Program-made: the position numbers and the translations under genes
NCBI GenBank assembly: GCA_027623205.1
Contig: JAQBYC010000005.1
Location: 20,209 to 84,208, forward strand
Reading direction: 5' to 3'
Length of the DNA: 64,000 bases
From: Pseudomonadota bacterium
GTDB taxonomy: Bacteria > Pseudomonadota > Alphaproteobacteria > GCA-2731375
Part shown: piece by piece, positions 19,735 through 29,577 of the stretch
Position numbering within the stretch: the stretch's first letter is position 1
Layout of the letters: the number at the start of each line of letters is the position of its first letter
The notes under the pieces: model-generated
Seen by the model: only the letters and a program-made list of their open reading frames with translations
What the model was told of the DNA's origin: nothing
Databases searched by the model: none

Positions 19735-20553
19735 ATGGTAAGCTCCATCAACACCAACACTGGCGCCGCGATCGGTTTGCGGCAGTTGTCGGCGGCCCGC
19801 GACAACCTGGACAAGACCCAAAGCCACATTTCCACCGGTAGGAAGATCAACGCGCCCAAGGATGATGCCGCCACCCTGGCCATCGCCCAGCAGTTGTTGG
19901 CGACTTTTTCCGGCACGGTAGCAGTGCGCGATGGCCTGAGCCGGGCCAGCGCCACCCTTGATGTCGCCGTGGCCGCGGGCCAGTCGACCGCCGGCATGCT
20001 GGTCGAGATGAAGGGCCTGGCGGTACAGGCCAATCAAGAAGTGCTGGATCAATCATCGCGTAATGCCTTGAATTCCGCCTTCAGCGCGCTGCGTGATCAG
20101 ATCGCCACCATCAATGACAGTGCCAGCTTCGCCGGCAGCAACCTGATCGCCGCGGGCGCGGTCGATCAGAATGTCCTGAGTGACGAAAACGGCGGACGCA
20201 TCAGCGTCCGCGCCCAGGATCTATCCACCGGCGGCCTCGGTGTCACCGGTCTTTCGCTGGATACCTTTGGTAACGCCACCGGCGCATTGAGCGCCCTGGA
20301 TACAGCGATCACCGATGCCATGGCGAAACTGGCCGACCTTGGCAGTTCCGCCAAGCGCATTGAAACCCACGACGACCTGCTCGGTATCCAAAACGACACC
20401 TTGCGCGCCGGCATCGGCAATCTGGTCGATGCGGACTTGGCGGCGGAAAGTGCGGCACTGCAATCCAATCAGATCAAGGAATCTCTCGGCGTGATCAGCC
20501 TCAGTATCGCCAATGCCGCCCCCTCGCGGATGCTCGCGCTGTTTGGCGGTTAG
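19735..20553 (+). CDS. Flagellin
   Basis: SSINTNTGAAIGLRQLSAARDNLDKTQSHISTGRKINAPKDDAATLAIAQQLL N-terminal D0/D1 and C-terminal D0; ATG at 19735 chosen because it follows the riboswitch and an AAGGAAG SD. Confidence 0.93.
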   Translation: MVSSINTNTGAAIGLRQLSAARDNLDKTQSHISTGRKINAPKDDAATLAIAQQLLATFSGTVAVRDGLSRASATLDVAVAAGQSTAGMLVEMKGLAVQANQEVLDQSSRNALNSAFSALRDQIATINDSASFAGSNLIAAGAVDQNVLSDENGGRISVRAQDLSTGGLGVTGLSLDTFGNATGALSALDTAITDAMAKLADLGSSAKRIETHDDLLGIQNDTLRAGIGNLVDADLAAESAALQSNQIKESLGVISLSIANAAPSRMLALFGG

Positions 20554-20680
20554 ACCATCTTCTGGACTGACTCTCCCGCCCGCTCCTCCTTCCAGCCACG
20601 CCCCAGTAGCTCCTGGGATCATAGTCCCCTGTGTGGCCGGGGAGCGGGTGGCCTGGTCACCCGATGAAAATCGAAAACTT
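20552..20680. repeat. Diverged copy of palindromic repeat (copy C)
   Basis: TAGACCATC...CCCGCTCC...CCCCAGTAGCTCCTGGGATCAT...GGGGAGCGGGTGG...GATGAAAATCGAAAAC; matches copies at 54.04 and 63.93 kb. Confidence 0.7.
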
Positions 20681-20790
20681 TTGGCGCACACTCTGACAAT
20701 TTTGGTTCGTCTTCCCATGGCCCTCAAATAGAGCATGGCCCCCTCGCGGTATTTCCGCCTAGTATCAACGAGGAATATTGGGAGCGGACC

Positions 20791-21462
20791 ATGGCAGAGA
20801 TTAGTTATCCGGCGGACTGGCGCGACATTCCGCCCGCGCAATTCGAAAGCATGCTGCTGACGCCGGCGCAATATACCGCCATGCGGGCGGAACGCCTGGC
20901 GCGGGAGGAGGCCGCACCCGAGGTAGGCCAATTGGCGCCGGACTTCGCCCTGGAGCGGCTCTCGGCGGAAGGCAAGCGGACCGGCGAGTTGGTTGGCCTG
21001 TCGGACAGTTTTTCAGGGGCCCGGGGCCGCCCGGTCGGCCTGGTCTTCGGCTCCTACACCTGACCGCCCTTTCGCATTCAGGCCGTGCGCCTGAACGAGA
21101 TCGCGGGACAGTTCAAGGACCGGGTGGATTTTTATTGCATCTATATCCAGGAAGCCCACCCCAATGACGGTTGGCAGGTGCAGCAAAATCTGGAACAGAA
21201 CATCATCCTGAATGCGCCCGACACGATCGACGAGCGCGCCGCCATCGCCGAGGTCTGCATCCTGCGCCTGAACATGGCCATGCCCATGTTACTGGACGAT
21301 ATGACCGATCAGGCGGACAGGCTGTATAACGCCCTGCCGGAGCGTTTGTACCTGATCGATGACGCCGGCGTCGTGCGTTTCAAGACCGTGGCGGGTTCCA
21401 GGGGCTTCAAGCCCGAGGACTGGGCCGCGGCCATTGCCGATCTGGTGGGGCCGCCAGGTTAG
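20791..21462 (+). CDS. Iodothyronine deiodinase-like selenoprotein, UGA (Sec) at codon 91
   Basis: ORFs 20791-21063 and 21085-21462 are in frame with a single TGA at 21061-21063; read-through gives GLVFGSYT-U-PPFR...VDFYCIYIQEAHPNDGW, matching the deiodinase Sec site (FGSxTUPPF) and the EAHPSDGW motif. Confidence 0.92.
21077..21095 (+). promoter_or_regulatory. Candidate bacterial SECIS hairpin
   Basis: TTCAGGC-CGTGC-GCCTGAA: perfect 7-bp stem, 5-nt loop with G at loop position 2, loop about 20 nt after the UGA. Confidence 0.75.
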
Positions 21463-21482
21463 ACGGCAGCCCGTCGATACTC

Positions 21483-22355
21483 ATGGAAAAACAATCGGTG
21501 CCGCGGGGCATCATCTACGTCATCCTGTCGGCCATGGTTCTGGTGCCCATGGTGTCGGCCTCGATCAAGCATCTGGGGCAAAGTTATGGCGTCGTGGAAA
21601 TTGTCTGGGTCCGGGCCCTGGGGCAGACCGTGTGGATGACGGCGTTGTTGGTGCCACGCCATGGCTGGCGGATCTTGCGGCCCCACCGCCTCGGCCCCCA
21701 GTTGCTTCGCTCGGGCGTCCTTTTTTTCTCCACCATATGCTTTGTTTTCGGCATCAGGGCCGTACCGTTGGTGACGACCCATGTCATAGGCTTCATCGCG
21801 CCGATGATTGTCGTCGCCCTGTCCGCCGTATTCCTGGCGGAGCGGATCAACGCCGCCCGATGGATTGCCGTGTTCGGGGGTTTCCTCGGAGTCCTGATTG
21901 TCTTGCAACCGGGCCTGGATGGGGCCCTGCCCCCGGCCTCACTGTGGCTGCTGGCGGGCGCCGTGGGCTGGGCGGTGGTGCAAATACTCAGCCGCCGGAT
22001 CGCCAGCCACGACCGTTCGGAAACCACGGCGATTTACACCTATGTGGTTGCCCTGGCTGTCATGACGCCCCTGGTCCCCGGCAGTCTGGATTTTTCTTTC
22101 TCGCCCAGGGCGGGCGACTGGCTGGCATTCATTCTGATCGGCCTGGTGGGCGGCATGCGCCATTATTGCAGTATCAAGGCCTATGCCCTGGCGCCGGCCT
22201 CGATCATCGCGCCTTTCAACTATACCGAACTATTGGGCGCGACCCTGGTCGGGGCGATCGTGTTTGGCAGCACCCCGGACGCCGCGACCTGGTTGGGCGC
22301 GCTGGTGATCATCGCCGCCGGGCTCTACCTGGTCTATTGCGAACGCCGTGGCTAG
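21483..22355 (+). CDS. EamA/DMT-family transporter
   Basis: About 10 TM helices in two EamA-like halves. Confidence 0.88.
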   Translation: MEKQSVPRGIIYVILSAMVLVPMVSASIKHLGQSYGVVEIVWVRALGQTVWMTALLVPRHGWRILRPHRLGPQLLRSGVLFFSTICFVFGIRAVPLVTTHVIGFIAPMIVVALSAVFLAERINAARWIAVFGGFLGVLIVLQPGLDGALPPASLWLLAGAVGWAVVQILSRRIASHDRSETTAIYTYVVALAVMTPLVPGSLDFSFSPRAGDWLAFILIGLVGGMRHYCSIKAYALAPASIIAPFNYTELLGATLVGAIVFGSTPDAATWLGALVIIAAGLYLVYCERRG

Positions 22356-22469
22356 AACGACTTTAATTTAGCTAAATTCACCCATCCCCCGCTGACATGG
22401 ATCAATTCGCCAGGCGCGGCGGCCCTGTATACTGCCCTCTTTTCATCCGAAGATAGGGAGTAGGCTGCG

Positions 22470-23432
22470 GTGACGGCACACAAGCACCTGACGGAGCCCA
22501 CGGACTTCGGCGATGGGCAATATCCCCACGCCCTGGTCAACGTCACCAATGTCTGCAACCTGGATTGCCGCCATTGTTTCGTCTTTCGCGCCGACAATCC
22601 GAACGCGCCCCGGGACAAGATGAGCGACGCCACCATGCTGCACCAGTTGGCGGTGCTGCGGGACAAGCATGGTATCCGGTCCATGCTGTTCATGGGGGGC
22701 GAGCCGATGATCCGCAAGGATCTGGTCATGCGGGCAACAGAGCTGTTTCCTGAAAGCGCCATTGTCACCAATGGCACCTATGGCATTCCATCGGTCCCCG
22801 GTCATCTGGTTACGGTTTCCCTGGACGGGCCGGCGCATTTGAACGATCCAATCAGGGGCGAGGGCGTCTTTGCCAAGGTGCGCGATGCAGTATTTGCCCG
22901 CGATCCGGCTGATGGCACCACGGTCATGCTGCAAATGGCGGTAACCCGCGAGAATGCCCCCGGCCTGGAGGAATTCATGGCCGAGGTCTGCGATTGGCCC
23001 ATCTCCGGCGTTGCGTTCAGTTTTTACGTGCCCGTGAAAAATGATACCACGGGCCTGGATTGGCCGGATCTGAGGGAACGGGACAAGGTTCTGGACAGGG
23101 TCATCGCCCTGAAGCGGCAATACCCCCAGGTCATAAAATCAAACATCCCCACGCTGGAAATGATGAAATCGGACGTCGCCCTGCAGTCAACCGGTGAAAA
23201 CGGCGAACATTGCATCCTGCGCCGCGACACCCTGCCCCTGTATATGGGCGAGGGCGGTCAGTTCGAGAAACCATTCTGCTGCTATGGCAACGATGTCGAT
23301 TGCACCGGCTGCGGCGCCTATGCGGTGTTCAACCGGGCCTATTTGGACGCCCAGGGCCGGGGCAAAGCCGCACGCTATGGCCACGATGGAGCCGCCAAAC
23401 TGGCGGCCTTGGAAGGAAGTGCGGCGGACTGA
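22470..23432 (+). CDS. Radical SAM protein
   Basis: NVCNLDCRHCF (CxxxCxxC), MGGEPMIRKDL, TNGTYG, SLDGP; extra C-terminal Cys cluster CCYGNDVDCTGCGAY. Confidence 0.9.
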   Translation: MTAHKHLTEPTDFGDGQYPHALVNVTNVCNLDCRHCFVFRADNPNAPRDKMSDATMLHQLAVLRDKHGIRSMLFMGGEPMIRKDLVMRATELFPESAIVTNGTYGIPSVPGHLVTVSLDGPAHLNDPIRGEGVFAKVRDAVFARDPADGTTVMLQMAVTRENAPGLEEFMAEVCDWPISGVAFSFYVPVKNDTTGLDWPDLRERDKVLDRVIALKRQYPQVIKSNIPTLEMMKSDVALQSTGENGEHCILRRDTLPLYMGEGGQFEKPFCCYGNDVDCTGCGAYAVFNRAYLDAQGRGKAARYGHDGAAKLAALEGSAAD

Positions 23433-23435
23433 GGA

Positions 23436-24221
23436 TCAACCGCGCCCGACAAAGGGCATTTTGGTGGCCATCACCGTCAGGAACTGCACGTTGGCGTCAG
23501 GCGGCAGGCTGGCCATGTAGACCACCGCGCGGGAGACATTGTCCACGTCCATCAATGGTTCCGGCCTGGTCGAGCCATCGGCCTGGGGTACGCCGTCCTT
23601 CATGCGCGCCGCCATGGGCGTAAAGGCATTGCCAATATCAAGCTGGCCGCAGGCGATATCGTATTTGCGGCCATCCAGCGAGGTGGATTTTGTCAGGCCG
23701 GTCACGGCGTGTTTGGTTGCGGTGTAGGGCGCCGAATTAGGCCGGGGCGCGTGCGCCGAGATGGAGCCGTTGTTGATAATGCGCCCGCCCATGGGGTTTT
23801 GGGCCTTCATAACCTTGAAAGCCTCCTGAGTGCAGAGGAAAACACCGGTCAAATTGACATTGACCACCGTGGACCATTGCTCGAACGACAGGTCTTCAAG
23901 ATTGATCGGCGGCGCGCCGGCGCCGGCGTTGTTGAACAGCAAATCGAGACGGCCGAAAGCCTTGACCGCGGCCGCGAACAAAGCCGCGACGGAGGCCGGG
24001 TCGGAGACATCCGTGGGCACGGCCAGGGCGCGGGCGCCGTCGGCGCCAGCCTCGGCAATACTTTCCCGCAAGGCGTCTTCGCGCCGCCCCGCCAGGGCCA
24101 CCGAGTAGCCTTCACCCAACAGAGCCACGGCGGCGCCACGGCCAATGCCCGAACCCGCCCCCGTCACAATGGCAACCTTGCCTTCCCCACTCATATCACT
24201 GGCCCTTCCATCCTCTGGCAT
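23436..24221 (-). CDS. SDR family oxidoreductase
   Basis: [38 protein letters not shown]. Confidence 0.93.
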   Translation of the reverse strand: MPEDGRASDMSGEGKVAIVTGAGSGIGRGAAVALLGEGYSVALAGRREDALRESIAEAGADGARALAVPTDVSDPASVAALFAAAVKAFGRLDLLFNNAGAGAPPINLEDLSFEQWSTVVNVNLTGVFLCTQEAFKVMKAQNPMGGRIINNGSISAHAPRPNSAPYTATKHAVTGLTKSTSLDGRKYDIACGQLDIGNAFTPMAARMKDGVPQADGSTRPEPLMDVDNVSRAVVYMASLPPDANVQFLTVMATKMPFVGRG

Positions 24222-24250
24222 CCCGGTCGCAAAGGTAGTCCGCGGAGCCC

Positions 24251-25117
24251 CTAATAATCAACGCTGAAATACCCCGGCCGGCCCAGGGGCCAATATTCCC
24301 CCCAAACGTCCGCGCCGCCGTCGACGGTCAGGACCGTACCGTTGACGAATTGCCCCGACGGCCCCGCCAGATAGACCGCCGCCTGGGCGATATCCTGCAC
24401 GGTGCCCATGCGGCGCATGGGATTGTGATCGAAACTGGGCTTGGCGCTGTCCGGATAATGCACCAGGCCCGGCGAGGCCACCACCCCGATGGCAATGGAA
24501 TTGAGCCGGATATCATAGGGCGCCCATTCCACGCACAGGCTGCGGGTAAGATGAATTTCCCCCGCCCGCGCCGCCTGCGTATGGGCGATGCCGGAGGTGC
24601 AGGTGGCCAGAACCGTCACCATGTTGATGACGCAGCCCGGTTGTTCGTGGTCCCGCCAATGACGCGCCGCCGCCTGCATCATGAACCACGACCCGTTCAG
24701 GTTGGTATCGACCACGGCGCGCCAGCCATTGGGGCTGATGTCCAAGGCGGGGGCGGCGAACTGTCCACCGGCATTGTTGATCAGAATATCCAGGCGGCCA
24801 TAACGCGCCCAGACCGCCGCCATCAGTTTGGCGACCTGATCCGCATCGCGGATCGTCATGGCCTGGGTAAAACAGGGGATTTTCAGGCTTGCCATGGCCG
24901 CTTCAAAGGCCGCCATTTTCTCCCCATCCCGGCCACAGGAGACGATGGTGGCGCCCAGGCGGCCAAACAATACCGCCGTGGCCAGACCGATCCCCCCGGC
25001 CCCGCCGGAAACCAGCACGACCTGATCCTTGAACAGATCATCACGATAGACCGTGGGCAAAGCAGCCAGTTCCTGGGCCGTGGGCGCTGCGTATATCCGG
25101 TCGTCGGCATCCGTCAT
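24251..25117 (-). CDS. SDR family oxidoreductase
   Basis: [31 protein letters not shown]-terminal [10 protein letters not shown]. Confidence 0.9.
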   Translation of the reverse strand: MTDADDRIYAAPTAQELAALPTVYRDDLFKDQVVLVSGGAGGIGLATAVLFGRLGATIVSCGRDGEKMAAFEAAMASLKIPCFTQAMTIRDADQVAKLMAAVWARYGRLDILINNAGGQFAAPALDISPNGWRAVVDTNLNGSWFMMQAAARHWRDHEQPGCVINMVTVLATCTSGIAHTQAARAGEIHLTRSLCVEWAPYDIRLNSIAIGVVASPGLVHYPDSAKPSFDHNPMRRMGTVQDIAQAAVYLAGPSGQFVNGTVLTVDGGADVWGEYWPLGRPGYFSVDY

Positions 25118-25123
25118 GGCGGT

Positions 25124-25699
25124 CTACTCCGCCGTCTGGTAGTCATCGGGGAAGTATTCCCGGACGAATTTGCTGTCGCTGTTGTAGGTGTAGCAGGTGT
25201 TCAACATGCCCGCCGGCAACCGCCGGGACGGGGCCTGCCGGTCTTCACCGTTTTCCTTGGTTTCGCCCATTGGTGTCTTCTCGGTCCAGATGGCCTGCAT
25301 GGCCGTGGTCGCCATTTGCGCCAGCATTTCCACCAGATGGGTGCAGCCACGGCCATGGCCGACCCGTTCGCGCACCATGCGGTTCCAGCCCGGCCCGATC
25401 CGCAGGCCCGCCAGCGCCTCGAAATTCGGCGCCACCAGATGGCAAATACCATGGGCGCCCACGTCCAGCTTCGCCTCAGCCGACTGCACCTCCATTTTCC
25501 GATCGATGGTCAGGCGCAGCCAAAGGTCATGCACGGGCTCGCCCGCGGCACGGTGGGAATCAAGCAGGTGATGGGAGAACGGTTTGATGTCGAGAATATG
25601 ACCTTCCACATCGACCAGGCCGTCGTGGCGCTGATAGGCGGTGATGGAAATGGTGCGATTGTGAATTTGCTCCCGTTCGGTGGCTTGGGAAAGCGGCAT
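25124..25699 (-). CDS. DUF2889-like protein
   Basis: RTISITAYQRHDGLVDVEGHILDIKPFSH and GRGCTHLVEMLAQM resemble DUF2889. Confidence 0.7.
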   Translation of the reverse strand: MPLSQATEREQIHNRTISITAYQRHDGLVDVEGHILDIKPFSHHLLDSHRAAGEPVHDLWLRLTIDRKMEVQSAEAKLDVGAHGICHLVAPNFEALAGLRIGPGWNRMVRERVGHGRGCTHLVEMLAQMATTAMQAIWTEKTPMGETKENGEDRQAPSRRLPAGMLNTCYTYNSDSKFVREYFPDDYQTAE

Positions 25700-25825
25700 T
25701 GGACTACCTCGAAATTACCATGACATCGTTACCCTGCGATAGCGCGCCGGGACAGAGAAGGCAAGCGGGCAACGGCTGTACGCGGGGCAAAATGCCATGT
25801 AGACAGTAGTTCTGGATATCGGGGC

Positions 25826-27067
25826 ATGGGTTCTATGCAAATAACAGCGCGCGGCGACAAGGACGACCCTTACGGCTGGGTCATGGTGTTCGTCGGGTTT
25901 TCCCTGATGTCCATGAGTTTCGGCGGCCTTGGCGCGGTCGGGGTATTCCTGAAACCGATTGCCATGGAATTCGGCTGGTCGCGCGGCAGTATCGCGCTGG
26001 GCTATACCACGGCGGCGTTTTCGGCGGCGCTGTTCGGTATTCTTTGGGGTTTTCTCGCCGACCGTCATCCAACCCGTTACTTCACGGTGATGGGCGCGAT
26101 CGCCATCGCCGTCGCGATGCTGCTGTTAAGCCAGACCACGGCGCAATGGCAGTACTATCTTGCCTATTTTGTCTTCGGCGCCTTCGGCCATGGCGCCCTG
26201 GCGAGCACGATGTGGGCCAACATCGGTCAATGGTTCACCCGCAACATGGGCCTGGCGTTGGGCATCGGCCTGGCCGGCGGCGCGTTCGGCCAGGCCGTGG
26301 TCCCCCTGTCGGCCCGGTTGCTGATTTCCGCCTACGACTGGCGGACCGCATTCCTGATCCTGGGTGTGGTTTATTTGCTGCTTGGCCTGATGATCGCGGC
26401 CTTGACCCGCGATCCGCCAGCCAAGCGCGCCCGTCTGGCGGCGATGGACAAGGCGGAGATGAAAAGCAGTTCCTGGCACCTGGGCGAGGCCCGCCATGCC
26501 GTCACCTGGTTCAGCATGGCCGTTATATTTTGCTGTACCTGCATGTCGCTGGCGGTGGTCCACGTCGTCCCCATGCTATCGGACCGGGGTTTCAGCCCGG
26601 AAATCGCCGCCGGCGCCCTGGCCACGCTGATGCTGGTCGGGGTGCTGGGACGCATGGGCGCCGGACTGATCTGCGACCTGATCGGCCCCATCCGCACCTA
26701 CGCGCTGATGTCGCTGGGACAGACGTTGCTGGTCATCTGGTTTCCTCACATCGAAACCCTGTCCGGCGTTTACCTGTTGGCCGGGCTGTTCGGCTTCAGC
26801 TTCTCGGGCGTCATGGCCTCGATGGTGGTCTGCGTCAACGTCGCGGTGCCGGCCGGGGTCGCGGCGCGGGCCTGGGCTATCGTATCGTTCTTTGCCTGGA
26901 TTGGCATGGGCACGGGCAGCTACATGGGCGGTCTGCTGTTCGACCTGACGGGCGGTTATACCTGGGCCTACGCCTTCGCCGCCGCCATGGGCGCCGTCAA
27001 CCTGGTGATCCTTGCGCTGTTCTATATCAGCCGCGGCAAACGCCAACCGGTCCTGGCCGTCGGCTAG
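25826..27067 (+). CDS. MFS transporter
   Basis: 12-TM pattern; GFLADRHPTRYFTVMGA loop 2-3 motif. Confidence 0.9.
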   Translation: MGSMQITARGDKDDPYGWVMVFVGFSLMSMSFGGLGAVGVFLKPIAMEFGWSRGSIALGYTTAAFSAALFGILWGFLADRHPTRYFTVMGAIAIAVAMLLLSQTTAQWQYYLAYFVFGAFGHGALASTMWANIGQWFTRNMGLALGIGLAGGAFGQAVVPLSARLLISAYDWRTAFLILGVVYLLLGLMIAALTRDPPAKRARLAAMDKAEMKSSSWHLGEARHAVTWFSMAVIFCCTCMSLAVVHVVPMLSDRGFSPEIAAGALATLMLVGVLGRMGAGLICDLIGPIRTYALMSLGQTLLVIWFPHIETLSGVYLLAGLFGFSFSGVMASMVVCVNVAVPAGVAARAWAIVSFFAWIGMGTGSYMGGLLFDLTGGYTWAYAFAAAMGAVNLVILALFYISRGKRQPVLAVG

Positions 27068-27070
27068 TGT

Positions 27071-28549
27071 TCAGGCATTCCGCGAGGCATCCGGGTCCAG
27101 GGGATAGATTGGCCGGCGCAGGTTCTTGAAGGGGAAGGCGGCGTAGTCCGAACTGCACACGCCGGGACCGGCGAGCAGAACCACGTGTTTGGCGATGGGG
27201 CCGAAACCCGCCCTGAAATGCTGCCGCGACTTGATCAGCACATAACGCTTGGCCGCCGGGTCGATGCCGGCGTGGGTGAAACAGCCCGTATCAAAGGGCT
27301 CGTGGCGCCGTTCGGAAACCACAATATCAACGCTCCCCGCACGCAGCACCGCCGTGCGACCCAAATTCATCGGACTGCCCGTGGCCATGGGACCGGTAAC
27401 AATGAAGCGGCCATCGGTAATGCAGCGCACGCTGCCGCTGACGGTAAGGGGCCGGCCCTGCAGACCCATGGCCGGGCTATCGGTCTTGCCCCCCAGTTGC
27501 AGGGTGACCGCCCCCCCGACGCCGGCATCAATCATCCGATCGACGCTTTCGGGATCCCAGATCGGGCCCGCCGCGACATCTTCCAGACCCAGGCGCAGGA
27601 CCTCCCCCAGCACGTCCATATTGTCCTGCGGCCCGCCGGCGCCGCAATTGTCGCCATGATCCACCAGGATCACCGGTCCGTCAGCCAGCGCCCTGGCCCG
27701 TGCCAGAGAGGTTGCAACCGGTTCGATCTCGAACACGAAATCCGCGCGCCGGCGCCAGGCCTGGTCCATCAATGCGTCCAGCAGGCGGCCGGCGGCTGCG
27801 GCGTCGCCATCGCCAACCACCACGGCGCCCAGACCCACATGGGGAATATCCGCCAGGGGGAAGCCGCCAAAGACCGAAGCGTTCAGCACTTCGCCCGCTG
27901 TTTCGGCCGCCATGGCGCGGTTCATGATGTCCTTCATGGGCTGATCCAGCGGCGTCTGGCGCAGCATATGGGTCAACATGGGCAGCGAATGCCATAACAT
28001 TACCGGGCGCACTTCACCCCGCATGGCCCGGATCAGGGTTTCGCCGGCGCGGCGCCCGGTCTCGGCCATATCGATATGGGGGTAGGTGCAATAGCCGGTA
28101 ATCACGGTCGCATTGGCGATCATCACGGCGGACAGGTTGGCATGGAAATCCAGCGCCACGGCGATGGGTATCTCCGGTGCGATGGCGCGGATACGGCGCA
28201 ACAACTCGCCTTCGCCGTCGTCATGATCCATCGTCACCATGGCGCCATGCAGATCCAGCATGACACCGTCACAGCCCGACCGCACCGCATCGCAGATGGC
28301 CGCCGCCATCTCGTCGAAGGCGGTCTGATCCACCGCGCCGCTGGGATTGGCGTTGGCGATCAGGGGCACCACGTAGTCGGCCCCTTCCCGTTCGGCGATA
28401 TCGATGTAGGCCGCGATCGGATTATTGGTGCCGCGGTAGATCTCCACCGCTTTCGCCCCTGATTTCGGACTGAACGCCCCCAGCGGCGTCGGCAGCGGTG
28501 AAAACGTGTTGGTTTCATGCCGCATGGTGGCCAGAACCAGTCGCATCAC
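27071..28549 (-). CDS. M81 family metallopeptidase / MlrC-like protein
   Basis: MRLVLATMRHETNTFSPLPT, CDGVMLDLHGAMVTMDHDDGEGELL, DHGDNCGAGGPQDN. Confidence 0.9.
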   Translation of the reverse strand: MMRLVLATMRHETNTFSPLPTPLGAFSPKSGAKAVEIYRGTNNPIAAYIDIAEREGADYVVPLIANANPSGAVDQTAFDEMAAAICDAVRSGCDGVMLDLHGAMVTMDHDDGEGELLRRIRAIAPEIPIAVALDFHANLSAVMIANATVITGYCTYPHIDMAETGRRAGETLIRAMRGEVRPVMLWHSLPMLTHMLRQTPLDQPMKDIMNRAMAAETAGEVLNASVFGGFPLADIPHVGLGAVVVGDGDAAAAGRLLDALMDQAWRRRADFVFEIEPVATSLARARALADGPVILVDHGDNCGAGGPQDNMDVLGEVLRLGLEDVAAGPIWDPESVDRMIDAGVGGAVTLQLGGKTDSPAMGLQGRPLTVSGSVRCITDGRFIVTGPMATGSPMNLGRTAVLRAGSVDIVVSERRHEPFDTGCFTHAGIDPAAKRYVLIKSRQHFRAGFGPIAKHVVLLAGPGVCSSDYAAFPFKNLRRPIYPLDPDASRNA

Positions 28550-28563
28550 GGAATCCTTATAAT

Positions 28564-29577
28564 CTAACTTCGGCGTTGCGGCGGCACGCCATCGTCGCTG
28601 ACCAGATGACAGGCCACCGCATGACCGGGGCGAATGCTGCGCAAGGGCGGTGTTTCCTGAACGCAGCGCGCCTCGGCAAAGGGACAGCGGGAGGAAAAGC
28701 GGCAGCCGGGCGGCAGATCGATAGGGCTGGGCGGATCACCCTGCAAACGGATTCGGTCAGCCCGCGCCCGCGTCGCGGGATCCGCCGACGGCACCGCCGA
28801 CAGCAAGGCCCAGGTGTAGGGATGCAGCGGCTCGGTAAAGAGCGAAATTCGGTCGGCGTATTCCACGATCTGGCCCAGATACATCACCGCGATCTCGTCG
28901 CACATATATTGCACCACGCCCAAATCGTGCGAGATGAACAGATAGGTCAGGCCGAATTCGTCCTGCAGCGACCGCAACAGGTTCAAGATCTGGGCCTGGA
29001 TCGCCACGTCCAGGGCCGATACCGGTTCATCACACACCACCAGTTCCGGCTGTGTCGCCAGGGCGCGCGCAACGCCAATGCGCTGGCGTTGGCCGCCGGA
29101 GAATTGATGCGGGAAAAGCGCCTGCTGCTCGGGCCGCAGGCCGACTTTCCTGAACAGGTCGGCAACCCGCCCCTCGCGGTCCGCCGGATCGCCAATATTC
29201 ATCAGGTCCATGGGCTCGCGGACGATGGCGCCCGCCCGCACGCGGGGATTCAACGACGAATAGGGGTCCTGAAAAATGATCTGCATGCGCGTCCTGGCGT
29301 GGCGCAAATCCTCGCCCTCGAGGGCCGCCAGATCGGTATCACCCAGGCGCATGGCGCCGCTGGTAATCGGCGTCAGACGCATTACCGCCATCGCCGTTGT
29401 CGTCTTGCCCGAACCGCTTTCGCCGACGATACCCAAGGTAGTTCCGCGTTTGATCTGAAAAGACACGTCATCAACCGCGTGAACCCGTGACGCCTTGGCA
29501 AAGATATTCTTCCGCGGCAGCCGGAAGTAGACTTTCAGATGCGCGACATCCAGTAGAATATCGTCGTCATCACTCAT
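28564..29577 (-). CDS. Dipeptide/oligopeptide ABC transporter ATP-binding protein (DppF type)
   Basis: GESGSGKTT, FSGGQRQRIGVARAL, C-terminal CRFSSRCPFAEARC; start set at internal Met overlapping the upstream gene. Confidence 0.93.
   Translation of the reverse strand: MSDDDDILLDVAHLKVYFRLPRKNIFAKASRVHAVDDVSFQIKRGTTLGIVGESGSGKTTTAMAVMRLTPITSGAMRLGDTDLAALEGEDLRHARTRMQIIFQDPYSSLNPRVRAGAIVREPMDLMNIGDPADREGRVADLFRKVGLRPEQQALFPHQFSGGQRQRIGVARALATQPELVVCDEPVSALDVAIQAQILNLLRSLQDEFGLTYLFISHDLGVVQYMCDEIAVMYLGQIVEYADRISLFTEPLHPYTWALLSAVPSADPATRARADRIRLQGDPPSPIDLPPGCRFSSRCPFAEARCVQETPPLRSIRPGHAVACHLVSDDGVPPQRRS

Noticed and set aside
21061-21063. Deiodinase-like gene interpreted as a nonsense-mutated pseudogene
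   Set aside because: The stop is UGA exactly at the conserved Sec/Cys site, no other lesion is seen in the frame, and a bSECIS-like hairpin follows.
24350-25723. 457-aa plus-strand ORF opposite SDR and DUF2889-like genes
   Set aside because: Antisense artefact over two supported genes.
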